Source of the DNA: Echinometra lucunter
Taxonomy: Eukaryota > Echinodermata > Echinoidea > Camarodonta > Echinometridae
DNA: 64,000 nt
Assembly: GCA_029962745.1 (NCBI GenBank)
Contig: CM057158.1
Coordinates: forward strand, 1,707,166 to 1,771,165
Direction of reading: 5' to 3'
Part shown: piece by piece, positions 47,598-59,600 of the stretch
Layout of the letters: each line of letters begins with the position of its first letter
How positions within the stretch are numbered: position 1 is the stretch's first letter
Translations under genes and position numbers: made by a program
The notes under the pieces: generated by a model
What the model saw: the letters and a program-made list of their open reading frames with translations, nothing else
Databases searched by the model: none
What the model was told of the DNA's origin: nothing

Positions 47598-48590
47598 CAG
47601 GGCGGGGATGAAGAGGGAAGGGTGAGATATCGATGAAGGCTCTTGACTGTCTTGGGGCGGGGATGAAGGGGGAAGGGTGAGATATCGATGAAGACACTTG
47701 ACTGTCTTGGGGTGGGGATGAAGAGGGAAGGGTGAGATATTGATGAAGGCTCTTGACTTTCTTGGGACGGGGATGAAGAGGGAAGGGTGAGATATTGATG
47801 AAGGCTCTTGACTTTCTTGGGACGGGGATGAAGAGGGAAGGGTGAGATATTGATGAAGGCTCTTGACTGTCTTGTGGCGGGGATGAAGAGGGAAGAGTGA
47901 GATATCGATGAAGAGACATGACTGTCTTGGGACGGGGATGAAGAGGGAAGGGTGAGATATCGATGAAGACACTTGACTGTCTTGGGGTGGGGATGAAGAG
48001 GGAAGGGTGAGATATTGATGAAGGCTCTTGACTTTCTTGGGACGGGGATGAAGAGGGAAGGGTGAGATATTGATGAAGGCTCTTGACTTTCTTGGGACGG
48101 GGATGAAGAGGGAAGGGTGAGATATCGATGAAGGCTCTTGACTGTCTTGGGACGGGGATGAAGAGGGAAGGGTGAGATCCCTGCCGCGACACTAATGTCC
48201 TTTGGCAAGACATGAATCTACATTTGCCACGTCTTTCGGATGGTGACGTTAAAGGTCGGTCCCAGACGTAAATAATCAGAATTGATTGATACACGTCTGT
48301 AAAAACCCAATTCACCACCACCGATTTAGGGAATTTGACTGTCTTGGGGTGGGGATGAAGAGGGAAGGGTGAGATATCGATGAAGGCTCTTGACTGTCTT
48401 GGGGTGGGGATGAAGAGGGAAGGGTGAGATATCGATGAAGGCTCTTGACTGTCTTGGGGTGGGGATGAAGAGGGAAGGGTGAGATATCGATGAAGGCACT
48501 TGACTGTCTTGGGGTGGGGATGAAGAGGGAAGGGTGAGATATCGATGAAGGCTCTTGACTGTCTTGGGGCAGGGAAGAAGAGGGAAAGGC
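47598..48590. repeat. 55-bp minisatellite, two blocks
   Basis: About ten units at 47598-48178 and about 4.7 units at 48334-48590. The unit contains GGGGATGAAGAGGGAAGG, GTGAGATATCGATGAAG and CTTGACTGTCTTGGG with a few variant sites. Period 55 is one more than a multiple of three and the unit lacks stops on the minus strand in all frames, which produces overlapping long open frames (up to 393 codons) without any sign of a real protein. Confidence 0.95.
48176..48333 (+). mobile_element. SINE body fragment inside the minisatellite
   Basis: Contains ACTAATGTCCTTTGGCAAG, AATCTACATTTGCCACG and GGTGACGTTAAAGGTCGG. The first two match the body of the SINE at 61869-61995. The tRNA-like head is missing. 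It separates the two blocks of the 55-bp repeat. Confidence 0.65.
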
Positions 48591-48939
48591 AAAAATTGGT
48601 ATAACTTGGCTGGGCTTTACATGTAAAGGATATTGTCTGAAGTATAATAACCTTTATGAATAGGGGGACAAAAATATAAGTTAGAGGGTTCAAGACCAAT
48701 ATTGATGAAGCAAAAATAATAAAATGCTTTGAAATAATGTGAAAGTTTATCATTCTATGGGCACAAATTTACTTAGATGTTCATTTGAGACAGATAGTGA
48801 TTGATTATCAGGTTTCGTTTTCAAAATCTGTTGATGTATAGGATATTCTTTTGATCCGGACTTGCTGAGTTTATAATCGGTAATTTATGTCTTGCTTATA
48901 CTGGAATTTGTTTGTGATTAATCTAACTTTTTGTTAATT

Positions 48940-49232
48940 TCTTGTTTGCCATGTTTGTAGCTTGTTTTAGAATGTATTATTTGTTAATTCCAGGGCCTTA
49001 ACATAAAACTATTTTCGAACCACTGATGGGTCACCTTGGTTTAAAAAAAAAAGACTTAATAAACAAATAAACAAAAAACCCAAACAAACGAATAAGTGAA
49101 TAAATAGATAAATAACAAATGAATGAATAAATAGATAAATAAATGAATAAATGAATGAATAAATACATAAACAAATGAATAAATGAATAAATAAATACAT
49201 AAACAAATGAATGAATAAATGAATAAATAAAT
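48940..49232 (+). mobile_element. Possible LINE 3' end with AATA/AATG tail
   Basis: CCAGGGCCTTAACATAAAAC, then TGATGGGTCACCTTGG, then about 175 bp of AATA/AATG/CAAA simple repeat. The combination of a short unique end and a simple-sequence tail is typical of non-LTR retrotransposon 3' ends. No coding part remains. Confidence 0.35.
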
Positions 49233-50734
49233 ATTTGTCTGTAATTAGTAAGAAACAATTTTTTGTGCAGTTAGGTCCACTCAAACAAAACGATCAAATA
49301 TGGCAAAGCTTTATAGAAGCAATACCGTATTCATTACCTTCATTGGATCTTATCTATGTCAGGGAATATAGCCGAACACTCCTGGTTATTCTGGTTATGT
49401 ACGAAGTAAAGTTCTATATCATTGTATATACCATTTTCAAAACAACATGGTACGTGATCTATAATTGTGAGATATGAATATGATTGATATAGTCATGAAT
49501 AAAGACTGAATTTTGACAAAAGGGACATTTCAGGACCCTGGATATAGGCCAACAGACAATTCACCGTCTAACAATTATGTCAGTCATGCATCAGCTTCAA
49601 AAGCCGTCAGTCAAGAGTGTAAATATTCGTGTCATTTACACTTGTCAAATATGCTTAGGCTTCTTCAAAAATGAAAGCATGAATGAGTAGTGCAAACGTG
49701 ATAGTGCAAAAATTTTCTATAAAATCTATCCCGAAATGCAATGATTATCATCGAAGTGTAAGGACGAAGTCCAACGTTTTATTTTTGTATCAAACATCAC
49801 TGAAGGAAAGAAGTTTCATCCAGTAATTTGATGCAGGTTTAAATCCTTTTGTAAGTTTGATATTTCCTTTCCTTTTTTTTAGTGGACGTTAATCGTGGAT
49901 GAGGTTCATCTAGCGACAGAACATGGCAGAGTTAACGGCATTCTTTTATTAGTAACAGAAGATTTTGTAAAATTGATGTAAACATTTCTGTTCTGTAAAT
50001 CGATTAGTCTTTCAGAGATAAGAAGAAACGATCCTCTTTTCTTAACTTGATGTGTGCATATTGTGTGCGATTAATTTTCATTCTGTAGTCATTCCCATAA
50101 AACCTGATCTTTTTCTCCACATTTATATTATTATATATATAAAAAAATCATGACCAATTTAAACAAGAGCTTTCGTATACGACAGAAAATAAGCTCACAT
50201 AAACAAATATACTGTGTTGACGACAAAATATTTCGTAGCATGTTTACGAAGAGATCTTGACTATGAAAATAGCATAACACTTAATGCCATAACATTGATA
50301 GATTATGTTTCTTCAATGACAAAACGTTACAGACTTCATGCAAAACCCCCTTTATTACTTTGTCGTTTCATAAATGGATGTCGCACTAGTATTCTATTGG
50401 ATGTGGAATTGAGATGGACAGGAAAGGACATGGATACGTCATAAAATTTTTCATGTACAATTGCAATTAACTATCATTCTGTATAGCTTTGTTCACTTCA
50501 GCTCCCAAATATTTTCTCCCTGGTAGCTCAAAATCACTACCTTACTTCGAACCACCGGGTGATCACGATCACGTCGCGTTACACGACCTTTTGGGAATGG
50601 TACGCCCTAAATCTACGAAGTTTTAAGTCCAGTCTACCCGATACCTTATGAAAAAGCTATACAGCAAATCTATAATACTCGCGTCTCGAACCTGTCACTT
50701 CGAAGATTAGGGGAGTGTATTTCACGAAAGTATA

Positions 50735-50870
50735 GACATAAATCCTGGGGAGGGGATGGGAAGTATATTCTCCACACATTTTAGAGAGAGAGAGAGAGAG
50801 AGAAGGGGGAGGGGTGAGTACAAATATATCCCCTTTTTCAAAGAAGAAAATATACTTTTAATCATCAATA
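50735..50870. mobile_element. Fragment related to the GGCGTAAATCC element
   Basis: ATAAATCCTGGGGAGGGGAT, CCACACATTTTAGAGAG and ACAAATATATCCCC follow the order seen at 30350-30420. A (GA)n run (50784-50803) has expanded inside it. No right end was found. Confidence 0.5.
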
Positions 50871-51920
50871 ATAAAGAACTTTGGGATAAATCTGACATAA
50901 ACGACGTTTATCTGTTTATAGTAGTAAAATTTCTATTTGAAATGCTATTAAACAGTGTTAAAAAACCAGACATAGTTTCTGTACACAAGTTTCAAAATAC
51001 CAGATGCAATGGTTTCCGTAGTTTGTATGACCTGCTAATGATTAAAAAAAAAGTTTAGAAAAAACCCAGGATGCACTTTCCAGAGGTTTCACAGTGTCAA
51101 TCTTTTTACCATCTGTACAAGTATAAGTGACTGCATAGAGGAAATACTTCTCAAAAACTCTACATAGTTTTTTAATTCAAAAGCCAGGCACGTATATTAG
51201 GTGCGGGAGGTTCAGTGTTTGTATATTGCTAAAACATCTGTTATCTCTCTTTTAATGTAACCATGTATTCATTTGCTATGGTTTTAACTCAATGCATATA
51301 CTGTAAGTGGGTCTTCTATCTCTTCCTGCCTTTTCTTTCTTCTACTCTCTGTTCCTATCTGTTTTTTTCTTCTTTTCCCTTCTTTCTCCATCCCCTGCTT
51401 TTCTCTGTCTGTATTGTTCTCTCTTCTTTTCTCTTCATTCTTTTCCCCCTTTTCACCTTTCGTATCCACTCCCTTCTCGCCCCTCTATATTTTTCTTTCC
51501 TCTTTCTTTCTTGGATTTTTTAAAAAAAATTTGATTCTCTTGAACTGGTATTTGCTAAGTTTATTTTTGATTTGTATGTGATTTGTATGTATGTGCATGT
51601 ATTCTTTGGATTTACTCTGTAAATTGTTTAGCCCTCGGGTTGCATTTTTCATCATGATAAACAGATTCAGTCAAAAGTGAAACTGCAAAACACGGACAAG
51701 GAACAGGAAACTCTCATGCGAACATGAAAAACTGAACTATAATACTCCAGTGACTTTAATTGTCCTCCTTAAAATATAACGTACTCAAAGCTAATGAAGT
51801 TTCAATCATGGTTCAGTGTCAAGGCAATGGAGAAATTCCTCCAGGGGTCCCGTCTTATAAAGAGTTGCGATTGATTCAAATCGATCGCAACTTTGAGACT
51901 GATCTCAACTCCTATCTCTT

Positions 51921-52327
51921 AAGCCCGCCGCACACTATACGATCCGTCTGCGATCCGATTTTGGAAAAATTTGTTATAGCATTTGAAATGAACATTCAAA
52001 CATGTAGGTTCTTAATTATCAAAGTTCCAAATAGTCGTCTAAATACTAAAATCGAAATTCCTGGCTATCGCGAGCCTCCCTGTAGGAATAAAAGCGAATT
52101 CAATTCCGAATCGTAGTGACGTCATAGCAATCTTGCGATCGGCTACGATTTAAAGCCGATTTGGCCTTTACTCTTACCACAAGGCTTGTAGTTAACCAAA
52201 ATTTCGATTTTAGTATTTCGAAGTTAAGATAAGACAATTTTACTTGTTAAAGCGTTCATATTTAATGCAAAATGCCATTTGTTCGAAAATCGGGTCGCAG
52301 TCGTATCGTATAGTGTGCGGCGGGCTT
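51921..52327 (+). mobile_element. MITE with AAGCCCGCCGCACACTA ends, intact copy
   Basis: About 407 bp with near-perfect terminal inverted repeats of 23 bp (AAGCCCGCCGCACACTATA on the left and its inverse on the right). Subterminal TCTGCGATCCGATTTTGG and its partner CGAAAATCGGGTCGCAGTCG extend the pairing. It has no coding capacity. A degraded second copy is at 18178-18592. Confidence 0.85.
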
Positions 52328-52391
52328 TACGTATACACAGTTGAGATAAGTTGAGATAAGACGGGGCCCAGGAAAATACACAATTGTGTTT

Positions 52392-52806
52392 TTAACCCAT
52401 TCGTGACAGAGGTCCACATTTTGTGGTTTGGCCTAATATCTTTTGATGCAGAGCCCTAAAAATCATACCAAAATACATGAGCAGAAAGAGCAAAAAATTC
52501 TACACAAACTGTGCCCATTTTGGTTGCGTCAATATTCGTTGTTTGATGCTGAAAATTTTTAAAGGAAAATAAGCATTAAAATCCTTAAATTGGCAATGTG
52601 ATAAAAAGTTTAAAATCACTGTTTTCCCTGCAAATCGGCAACTTTTTGACTCCTGATCATAATTTCTGTCAATTTATATTCATTTCAGATACATGACGTT
52701 TCATAAGAAAAATGTAGCAATAAAATAAAAATGCTGGTGTTGCCAATTTGAAGAATAAAAGCTGATCAAATTAGGCTTTAAATAATTCCTGTCACAAATG
52801 GGTTAA
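52392..52806 (+). mobile_element. TTAA-type MITE, copy 2 (piggyBac-like ends)
   Basis: About 415 bp, TTAA-CCCATTCGTGACAG on the left and CTGTCACAAATGGG-TTAA on the right. The TTAA duplication is exact. It pairs with the inverse-oriented copy at 7288-7695. It has no transposase. Confidence 0.8.
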
Positions 52807-52986
52807 AGGAAATTTCCATTCTTCACCGTCGAAATATTATAAAGGATATGAACCGAAAATGTTTTTTGATACAGTATGTATATCAGCACAAAGAGTAGCA
52901 CGTACAACGTTCTGCAGCATTTTAATCGAGCGATCATGGTAGTAATATAAGGACTGCATACACAAAATATAATCCTGATACCCTGC

Positions 52987-53315
52987 AGGGGGTGTTTCAT
53001 AAAGCTGTTCGTAAAGTTACGCATGACTTTAGGAACAACTTGAGTATGGCAAGCCAAATGGGATTCCCCAAAATTTTTCCCAACGCTTCAACAAAGTGTG
53101 AACAAATTTCCCATAATCTCGATTAAATTGTGGTAAAAACATACTTTATAATAAAAATGTTTGTTAACAATAGCAATGTTAAGCAATGTCTGCATAATTA
53201 TTTTAATGTTAGCTGATGCGATTTAGAATGACTGAGAATCCCATTTGGCTTGCCATATTCAAGTTGTTCGTAAAGTCATTTGGAACATTACGAACAGCTT
53301 CACGAAACACCCCGT
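52987..53315. mobile_element. Foldback with GTGTTTCATAAAGC ends
   Basis: Left arm GGTGTTTCATAAAGCTGTTC ... TGGCAAGCCAAATGGGATTC; right arm GAATCCCATTTGGCTTGCCA ... GAACAGCTTCACGAAACACC. Arms are about 95 bp and the middle about 140 bp. The arm sequence recurs in the left half of the element at 61441-61868. Confidence 0.85.
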
Positions 53316-54157
53316 GGTTATAATGTACTTTGATCTGACGCGAGATCTTGGACTTATTATATTGCTCGATGTATTGTTGTTGAAATCTTCAAGTAAAAAT
53401 ACAGAGGAAATCTTTTCCTCACCCCCCCCCCCCCATCTCTTACCTACTCATTCACTCCATCTTCTCTTAGAAAATGTAAATGTGTTTTTATGTCTGCTCG
53501 CGTTTTATTGGAACCTCATATTTCTGACTGAGTAAATACACTTCATGCGAAATGAATGCTTGACAAAGTCTGTATAACTCCATAAATCAACGAATAAAAC
53601 CCAAACAGGCCAATGTACTGTGATCATGGTAATGGCCCTTGGGGATTAAGGGAGACATATGGGGGCGCCCTCGGCTACAACCACATCTAAACATTTCACA
53701 TAAAACAGAGTAACAACGAGAACCAAATATAGTCGTATAACTTGTTATCACATGTCTAATTGTTTAGTTAAAGAAAAAAGCTTTAATAACCTTTGATAAC
53801 CATTAAATTGTCTGTTCGATTGCTTACTCCTCAACACCAACTGATACCTGCATTCACACCCCTCTCGCTCCCCCCTTCCCCCCCCCCCCCCCCCCTCTCT
53901 CCAGGGTCGGAGGGACCACATGCGTGTTCCCAAAATCTCCGGTAAGGGGTACTTTTCGGCCGACAAAGTCCGGCCCGAGAATTGTAAAAAAAGGGGGGGG
54001 GGGTGTATTTGACTTTCACCCGGACATGCCGGAGATTTCCTTTTTTTGTTTAAAAAGGGGTCTTTTTCAGCTTCGATCAAATGATAAATTTGGTCCTCGA
54101 CGTTAGGGTATGAAATGCAGATTATAATTATCAATAAATTCGTATGTTTCTACGATG

Positions 54158-54230
54158 CACTGTAAAAAGTGGGTGGCAACTTGCTGCACGACTTTCCACC
54201 GTAATTTTTACGTTAATTTTTTGCAGTGTG
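54158..54230. mobile_element. Short element with CACTGTAAAAA ends
   Basis: CACTGTAAAAAGTGGG, then GGCAACTTGCTGCACGAC, TTTCCACCGTAATTTTTACG and TTTTTTGCAGTG. It is a short relative of the outer arms of the element at 54684-54990. Confidence 0.65.
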
Positions 54231-54683
54231 GTTATTCCTCATGTTATTTCCAATCATTTGCAACGGCGGCAAGTCGTCTTAACCGGGGTCTTAACTTTCT
54301 TGAGATAGGGGGTCTCACCTGAGAGGGGATAAATTGAGCAGTGTTCCGGATTTAGGGGGTCTCCAAGGCAGGAAAAGCCAGCAAAAAAAGCCCGCGAAAG
54401 GGGGGGTTTCAGAAATTTTGGCTGTCCGGAGATGGGGGGGGGGGGGGACTTGCAATTGGGAACAAGCATATGCGTACCACATGCACACCCATCAGAGAAT
54501 TGTGAATCACCTAATATAATGTATTTTGTTTGATGTTGTACCCAAAGTCTGCCAAACTAATTTCCTTTAACTTTCTGATTAACACAGTCGTGTGGAAATA
54601 CACAGTGAGGCTGTATATTTCCTCGTGCAAGTATTAAATCTATAAAACAGCGTCAAGTAAATCTTACACCTCTATGTCTAAGA

Positions 54684-54990
54684 ATACACTGTAAAAAATT
54701 ACGATAATTGGGTGGCAACTTGCTGCACGACTTTCCACCGTTATTTTTACGGTTGGACTGTATTATAAATTACGGCTAACCACTGTATATTACGTAATAA
54801 TTACCGTTATTTTAACGGTTGGCCCATTTTATTTTATTTCATTTTACCGTTAAAATAACGGTAATTATTACGTAATATACAATGTTTAGTCGTAATTTAC
54901 AATACAGTCCAACCGTAAAAATTACGGTAATTGGGTGGCAACTTGCTGCACGACTTTCCACCGTAATTTTTACGGTAATTTTTTACAGAG
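54684..54990. mobile_element. Compound palindromic MITE upstream of SLC10 (+)
   Basis: Ends ACACTGTAAAAAATTACG and TTTACGGTAATTTTTTACAG. The block GGGTGGCAACTTGCTGCACG occurs twice in direct orientation (about 54709 and 54931). Between the two lies a palindrome centred near 54835 with arms of about 75 bp (AACCGTAAAA..., ACGTAATAATTACCG, TTAACGG). It ends about 120 bp before the start codon at 55111, so it is probably within the promoter or 5' UTR. Confidence 0.75.
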
Positions 54991-55110
54991 TAATTTACTT
55001 TGTTTCATAGATTTCTCTAAAGAAACGAAGCAAACATTTGCTCAAAATCTATCTGCACCGGTTTCCAATCAGTGTTTGACTCCTTTTCTTAAGAGCAGAC
55101 AAGGCCTATC

Positions 55111-56611
55111 ATGATGAACCTCGGCTTGACATCGATGTTAGCATGCTATCTCCTGATCACGCTCCTCATCATCAATGTCGAAGCACAATGCGGAGTAGAC
55201 GTCTTCGTCAACGTGACCATACCCGACGAGACCGTCTACCTCTTTGAAGGTTCCGAAATTAATACTACCATCACCGTCAACGAAATCGTGGTCGATGGCG
55301 AACTGAAATTTAGTTCATCCAATCCGGCTAAATTCGTGGTCAGGGAGGCTGATACGACCATAGATCTTAGCTCGAATGCTTCCGATCTTCCTCGTAATAT
55401 CACCGTGGTCATTGAGGGTCGTGCGATCTCGTTGGAGACGCTCGAAGTCCTCTTCAGATCATCGGGGTCAAAGGAATGGTTGGAGCTTGGACAACAAACT
55501 ATTGGCGTTAGACGGATACCTCAACTTATACAGGTATGTTCCTGGTTTTCATTGCAGAAATGTACTACTACATGCAAATAATGAGATAATGATCTTTGTC
55601 TCTTTATACATTCGTATAATGAAATAATTCAATTAACAGAGAATTGTCATCTTGGTCGATATCGTTGAACATTACGTCGAATTCCCGGCGAAAGGGAATG
55701 ATTCCGTGTAAAAACAAGTTTTTGAGAAAACTGTATTTTAAGTTTTTGACTCACCACTACGTTGACATTTTATCACAGGAATACTTTTGAAAATTGAGAA
55801 GTTAACTGATCAAACTGCAGAAAATTTCAATTATTCTGGTATAAATTTCTTGAAGTAATTATTCATAGATTTCTTAAGATATCTCAATATTTGACCGCAT
55901 GTCTCTTCGTTCCCTTATGCCCGGCAGCCGACATATGTTCACCATAATAGGAATTTTTTAACTCCCCAAACAACTCAACAACTAATTCATGCTTTTGTAA
56001 CGTCTTACCTTGATAACTCCAACTCTCTACTTTACAGCCTTCCAAAATACCAAATCCAAAGACTGCAAAAAGTTCAAAACGCAGCTGCCCGTCTTGTGAC
56101 AAAATCCACACGTTCAGCACATACCTCTCCATTAATTAAGAAACTCCATTGGCTCCCTGTAGAACAACGTGTCAAATATAAAGTTTTGTCACTTACTTAC
56201 CGCTCGCTTCATAACCTTGGCCCTTCCTATGTTTCCTCCCTCCTTCATCCCTCTTCAACTACTCGTGCAGGTCTCCGCTCCTCCAACTCCTTAAAACTCA
56301 AAGGATTAAGAACAAAGAGAAGTTGGGGTGACAGATCATTTGCTGCTGCCTCACCCTGCTTATCAAATAAATTGCCTCATTCAGTCAAGATGTCACCTTC
56401 CTACAAACTGTTCCAAAAAAAAAACTTGAAAACATATCTCATGTCAGAATATTTTAGTCAATTTCCATAATTTCACAACAATATTTATAAGTTAATCCAC
56501 TATGTCTATTTTCTTATATTTCATAATATATTATGTATGTTTGTTAGGCGCCTTGAGCATCCCTTGGGATGGATATGTACGCGTTAGAAGTAATGTTATT
56601 ATTAATTATTA

Positions 56612-56685
<74 letters not shown>

Positions 56686-59600
56686 GTTGTTATTATTATT
56701 ATTATTATTACTACGGATGGGCTTGGATAGTTAACTCGATGAACACAGCATTTCAGTTATCATGTTCATCATTCAGTTAACATGTTCTCCAAAGATTTAT
56801 ATCTCTTTCTATGTTATGAATTAACTCGTTCAGGTCATGAATTGACTCCTTAAAGTTGATGCAATGTGGACTGTACTTACAACAGTTCTTGGAGTTACTG
56901 TTTTGATATGCAATTTTAAAGTATTTTTTCTGATATTACATACATGTGATGTCATGTGCACCACCTATTTCTGACACATAACGTAATATGAATATTAAAT
57001 TTTGTGGGTAGTGATAAAACTGGTCAAAGCATCAGTTATATGGAATAGTCTTCCAAATGAAACTAAATCAGTCATTTTATAATAGCTTTAGGAGGAAATT
57101 AAAGCAATTCCTCTCAACTTCTGAATTTCACCCTAAAAGCTGTAATGTTTTCCAAACTTTGTTCAGGGTTGTGAGGTTTTCTTTTCTTTTTTTTTCTTTT
57201 TTTTCTTTTTTTTTTGTATGTGTATTTTGAAATCTGTTTTAAAAAAATCTTTCCATGTCTTTTCACATCTTCTGAATGTACATGTATATCGTTTTGTTTT
57301 TGTTGTTGTTGTTGTTTGGTTATTTTCTCTAGCATTCGAGCTCTTTCTTTTTTACTTAAAGGGTACTGACCTGATAAGACCGTCTTGGCCATTTATGGTC
57401 CCCTTGATTCCATGTAGAATTATCTGCATTTTCATTGTATTTCTGTTTATCAGATTGTAATGGAATGATTTGTATATGGATGTACTTTTATTTCAATTGA
57501 ATGAATTAAACTTGATAAAATGGTTCCATGTGTTAAAGAGGCACTGCTAATCTAATGTGAACATGATTTCTATCTGCAACTTTTCTACATCTTTATGTTA
57601 CTCCGTAGTCCTTGTATATCTACATGGTCATTGTGTGGATTCTGCTGAGTTATTTGTCAATGGGAGGAGGCATGGATCCTAAGGAGATCTGGCAGAAAAT
57701 TCGTCGGCCTTATGGAATCTTGATAGGTGTGTTCTGTCAGTTTTTCGTCATGCCTGCAATGACTTACCTCATCGCTCGTATCCTAGCAGGTATGTTATGA
57801 TTATTGGCTATCAGAAAGACGCGACTCAAGTTTTGCACAGGGATTATTAATATTCGGCTTCTATGTAAAGGTGATTGGTGAAGGCTCTTGTATGCCTCTC
57901 ATACCAAAGGTCCTGGGTTCGATCCTCACCCTGTGCTTACATCCTTGGACAAGGTGTTTTGCTTTACCCAGGTACATAAATGGGTACCGGGTATTGGTGG
58001 GGTAATAACGCAGGGCCCGCAGAAAGAGTAGGAGTAATTATACTGTTGTGGCTACCCTGGATAAATAAAAACCCAATTAGGCTATTAAACCTATTATTAC
58101 AGTCATTAAAAAAGAAAGAAAGGTGACCCTACTGTAAAACCGTTATAAAACCGTTAATTTGTGTTTCAAATGGTATTCAGTGAGTCAATTGGTCCAATTG
58201 AAACCAATTGAAGTCTTTTTTTTTTTTGTTTTTGTTTTTTTTTTGTTTCAGATGTATATCCGTAGGTTGCAGTTCAGTAAGAGAAATGGCCAACTTCAAT
58301 GTTTTGCTTTATCTCTTTGAATTGGGATTTGTTCAATGAAATGACATGGTCATATGCTGACAAGCGGGGAAGAATCCAGCGTTAATTGTCAGAAAGAGAG
58401 CACATTCTGATAAAGGTACGAAGCGCTGTATATGGTAAAATACATGGTAAAAATCACAGTTGGATGTACAGTATAGAGTGTCATCTTCATTGTGTTTTAG
58501 TCTCATACGCTTGACCTATGTCATGGAGTTAGTTTGCTGAACATGGCCATTCAAGTCCTGCAGCTCATTTACTCGCTCTAATATGTCTAACAAGATTGGC
58601 TTGTTCATTTAACAGAAGGAGACGATGCTACTTCTGTAGGGATAGTGTTAGTAGGCACAGCACCAGGAGGTTGGCTTAGTAACATCTTCTGTGCTCTTCT
58701 CGATGTCGACTTGGTTCTCAGCATCACCATGACGTTCTTCTCATCAGTATTCGCACTCGGGATGATGCCACTCAATCTCTACATCTACGCGACACCGTTC
58801 ACCAAAGAGAACCAACGACTACAGACTCCCTTCGCAGACCTTGCTCAACAACTGGCTATCCTCGTCATACCACTCTTCATTGGCATAGCTATCTCGAGGA
58901 AATTTCCCAAGTAAGTTTCTATCTTAGAAGACAGCATAAAATGTAGCGGTCAACTGGTTTTGACTACTTGACTGAGTATGCATAATGTCGTAGGTTGTAA
59001 CCACGACCACATCAAGGTATTTAGCTTCACTTTGCTTCTCTCTATATGCCTACCTCATTCATGTTAGTGTGGTATGGGAGTCTGATAAGATACCAACTCA
59101 TCGAGATTATAATTACGACATGTCATGCCATATCGACATATAATTTTTTTATTCCAAAATGCAAGAATGAAACTGACACCTGGGCCCTGTTACATAAAAC
59201 TTATATCGATGGTAACTTTGCCATCAATGGTAACTTCCATGGAAACCTTGAATTTGATTGTCTGTTGAGCAATGTTACCATGGTATTTACCATTGATGGC
59301 AGAGTTACCATTAATGGTAAGTTTTATGCAACGGGGCCAAGGTGTCTTCTAATTCCAGTCCTTAAATATTCAGATTTTTGTACATGATCATGATGATCTA
59401 ACGCATGACGTCCTATGCTTCATGATTGTCCACTTGCATATTTGCGCAGAGCTACTGTTTGCTTCTCAAAGATGTAAGAGTATGGAACAGAAATGAATCG
59501 GAATGATAAATCGGAATGATAAATCGATAACGATATTACATATATACTGATTTGCCAAATAATTGTACATATATATTGATTTGCTAAATAAAATAATGCT

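Larger units (their letters stand above)
41871..55110. promoter_or_regulatory. 13.2 kb spacer between divergent SLC10 genes
   Basis: Both SLC10 genes read outward from this spacer, so both promoters lie in it. Besides the repeats listed separately it holds C/G runs (44530-44549, 46012-46027, 47301-47315, 53430-53442, 53877-53895), pyrimidine-rich sequence at 51310-51500 and long AT-rich stretches (42000-43760, 44050-45780, 46300-47570, 49230-50730) in which no exon was recognised. Open frames of up to 159 codons show no domain. No core promoter motif was identified. Confidence 0.45.

Noticed and set aside
47572..48753. Open frame of 393 codons with Ser/Pro/His-rich repeats (minus strand)
   Set aside because: It is produced by the 55-bp minisatellite, whose unit lacks stops in every minus-strand frame. 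The three frames repeat the same peptides in rotation, and there is no splice or start context.
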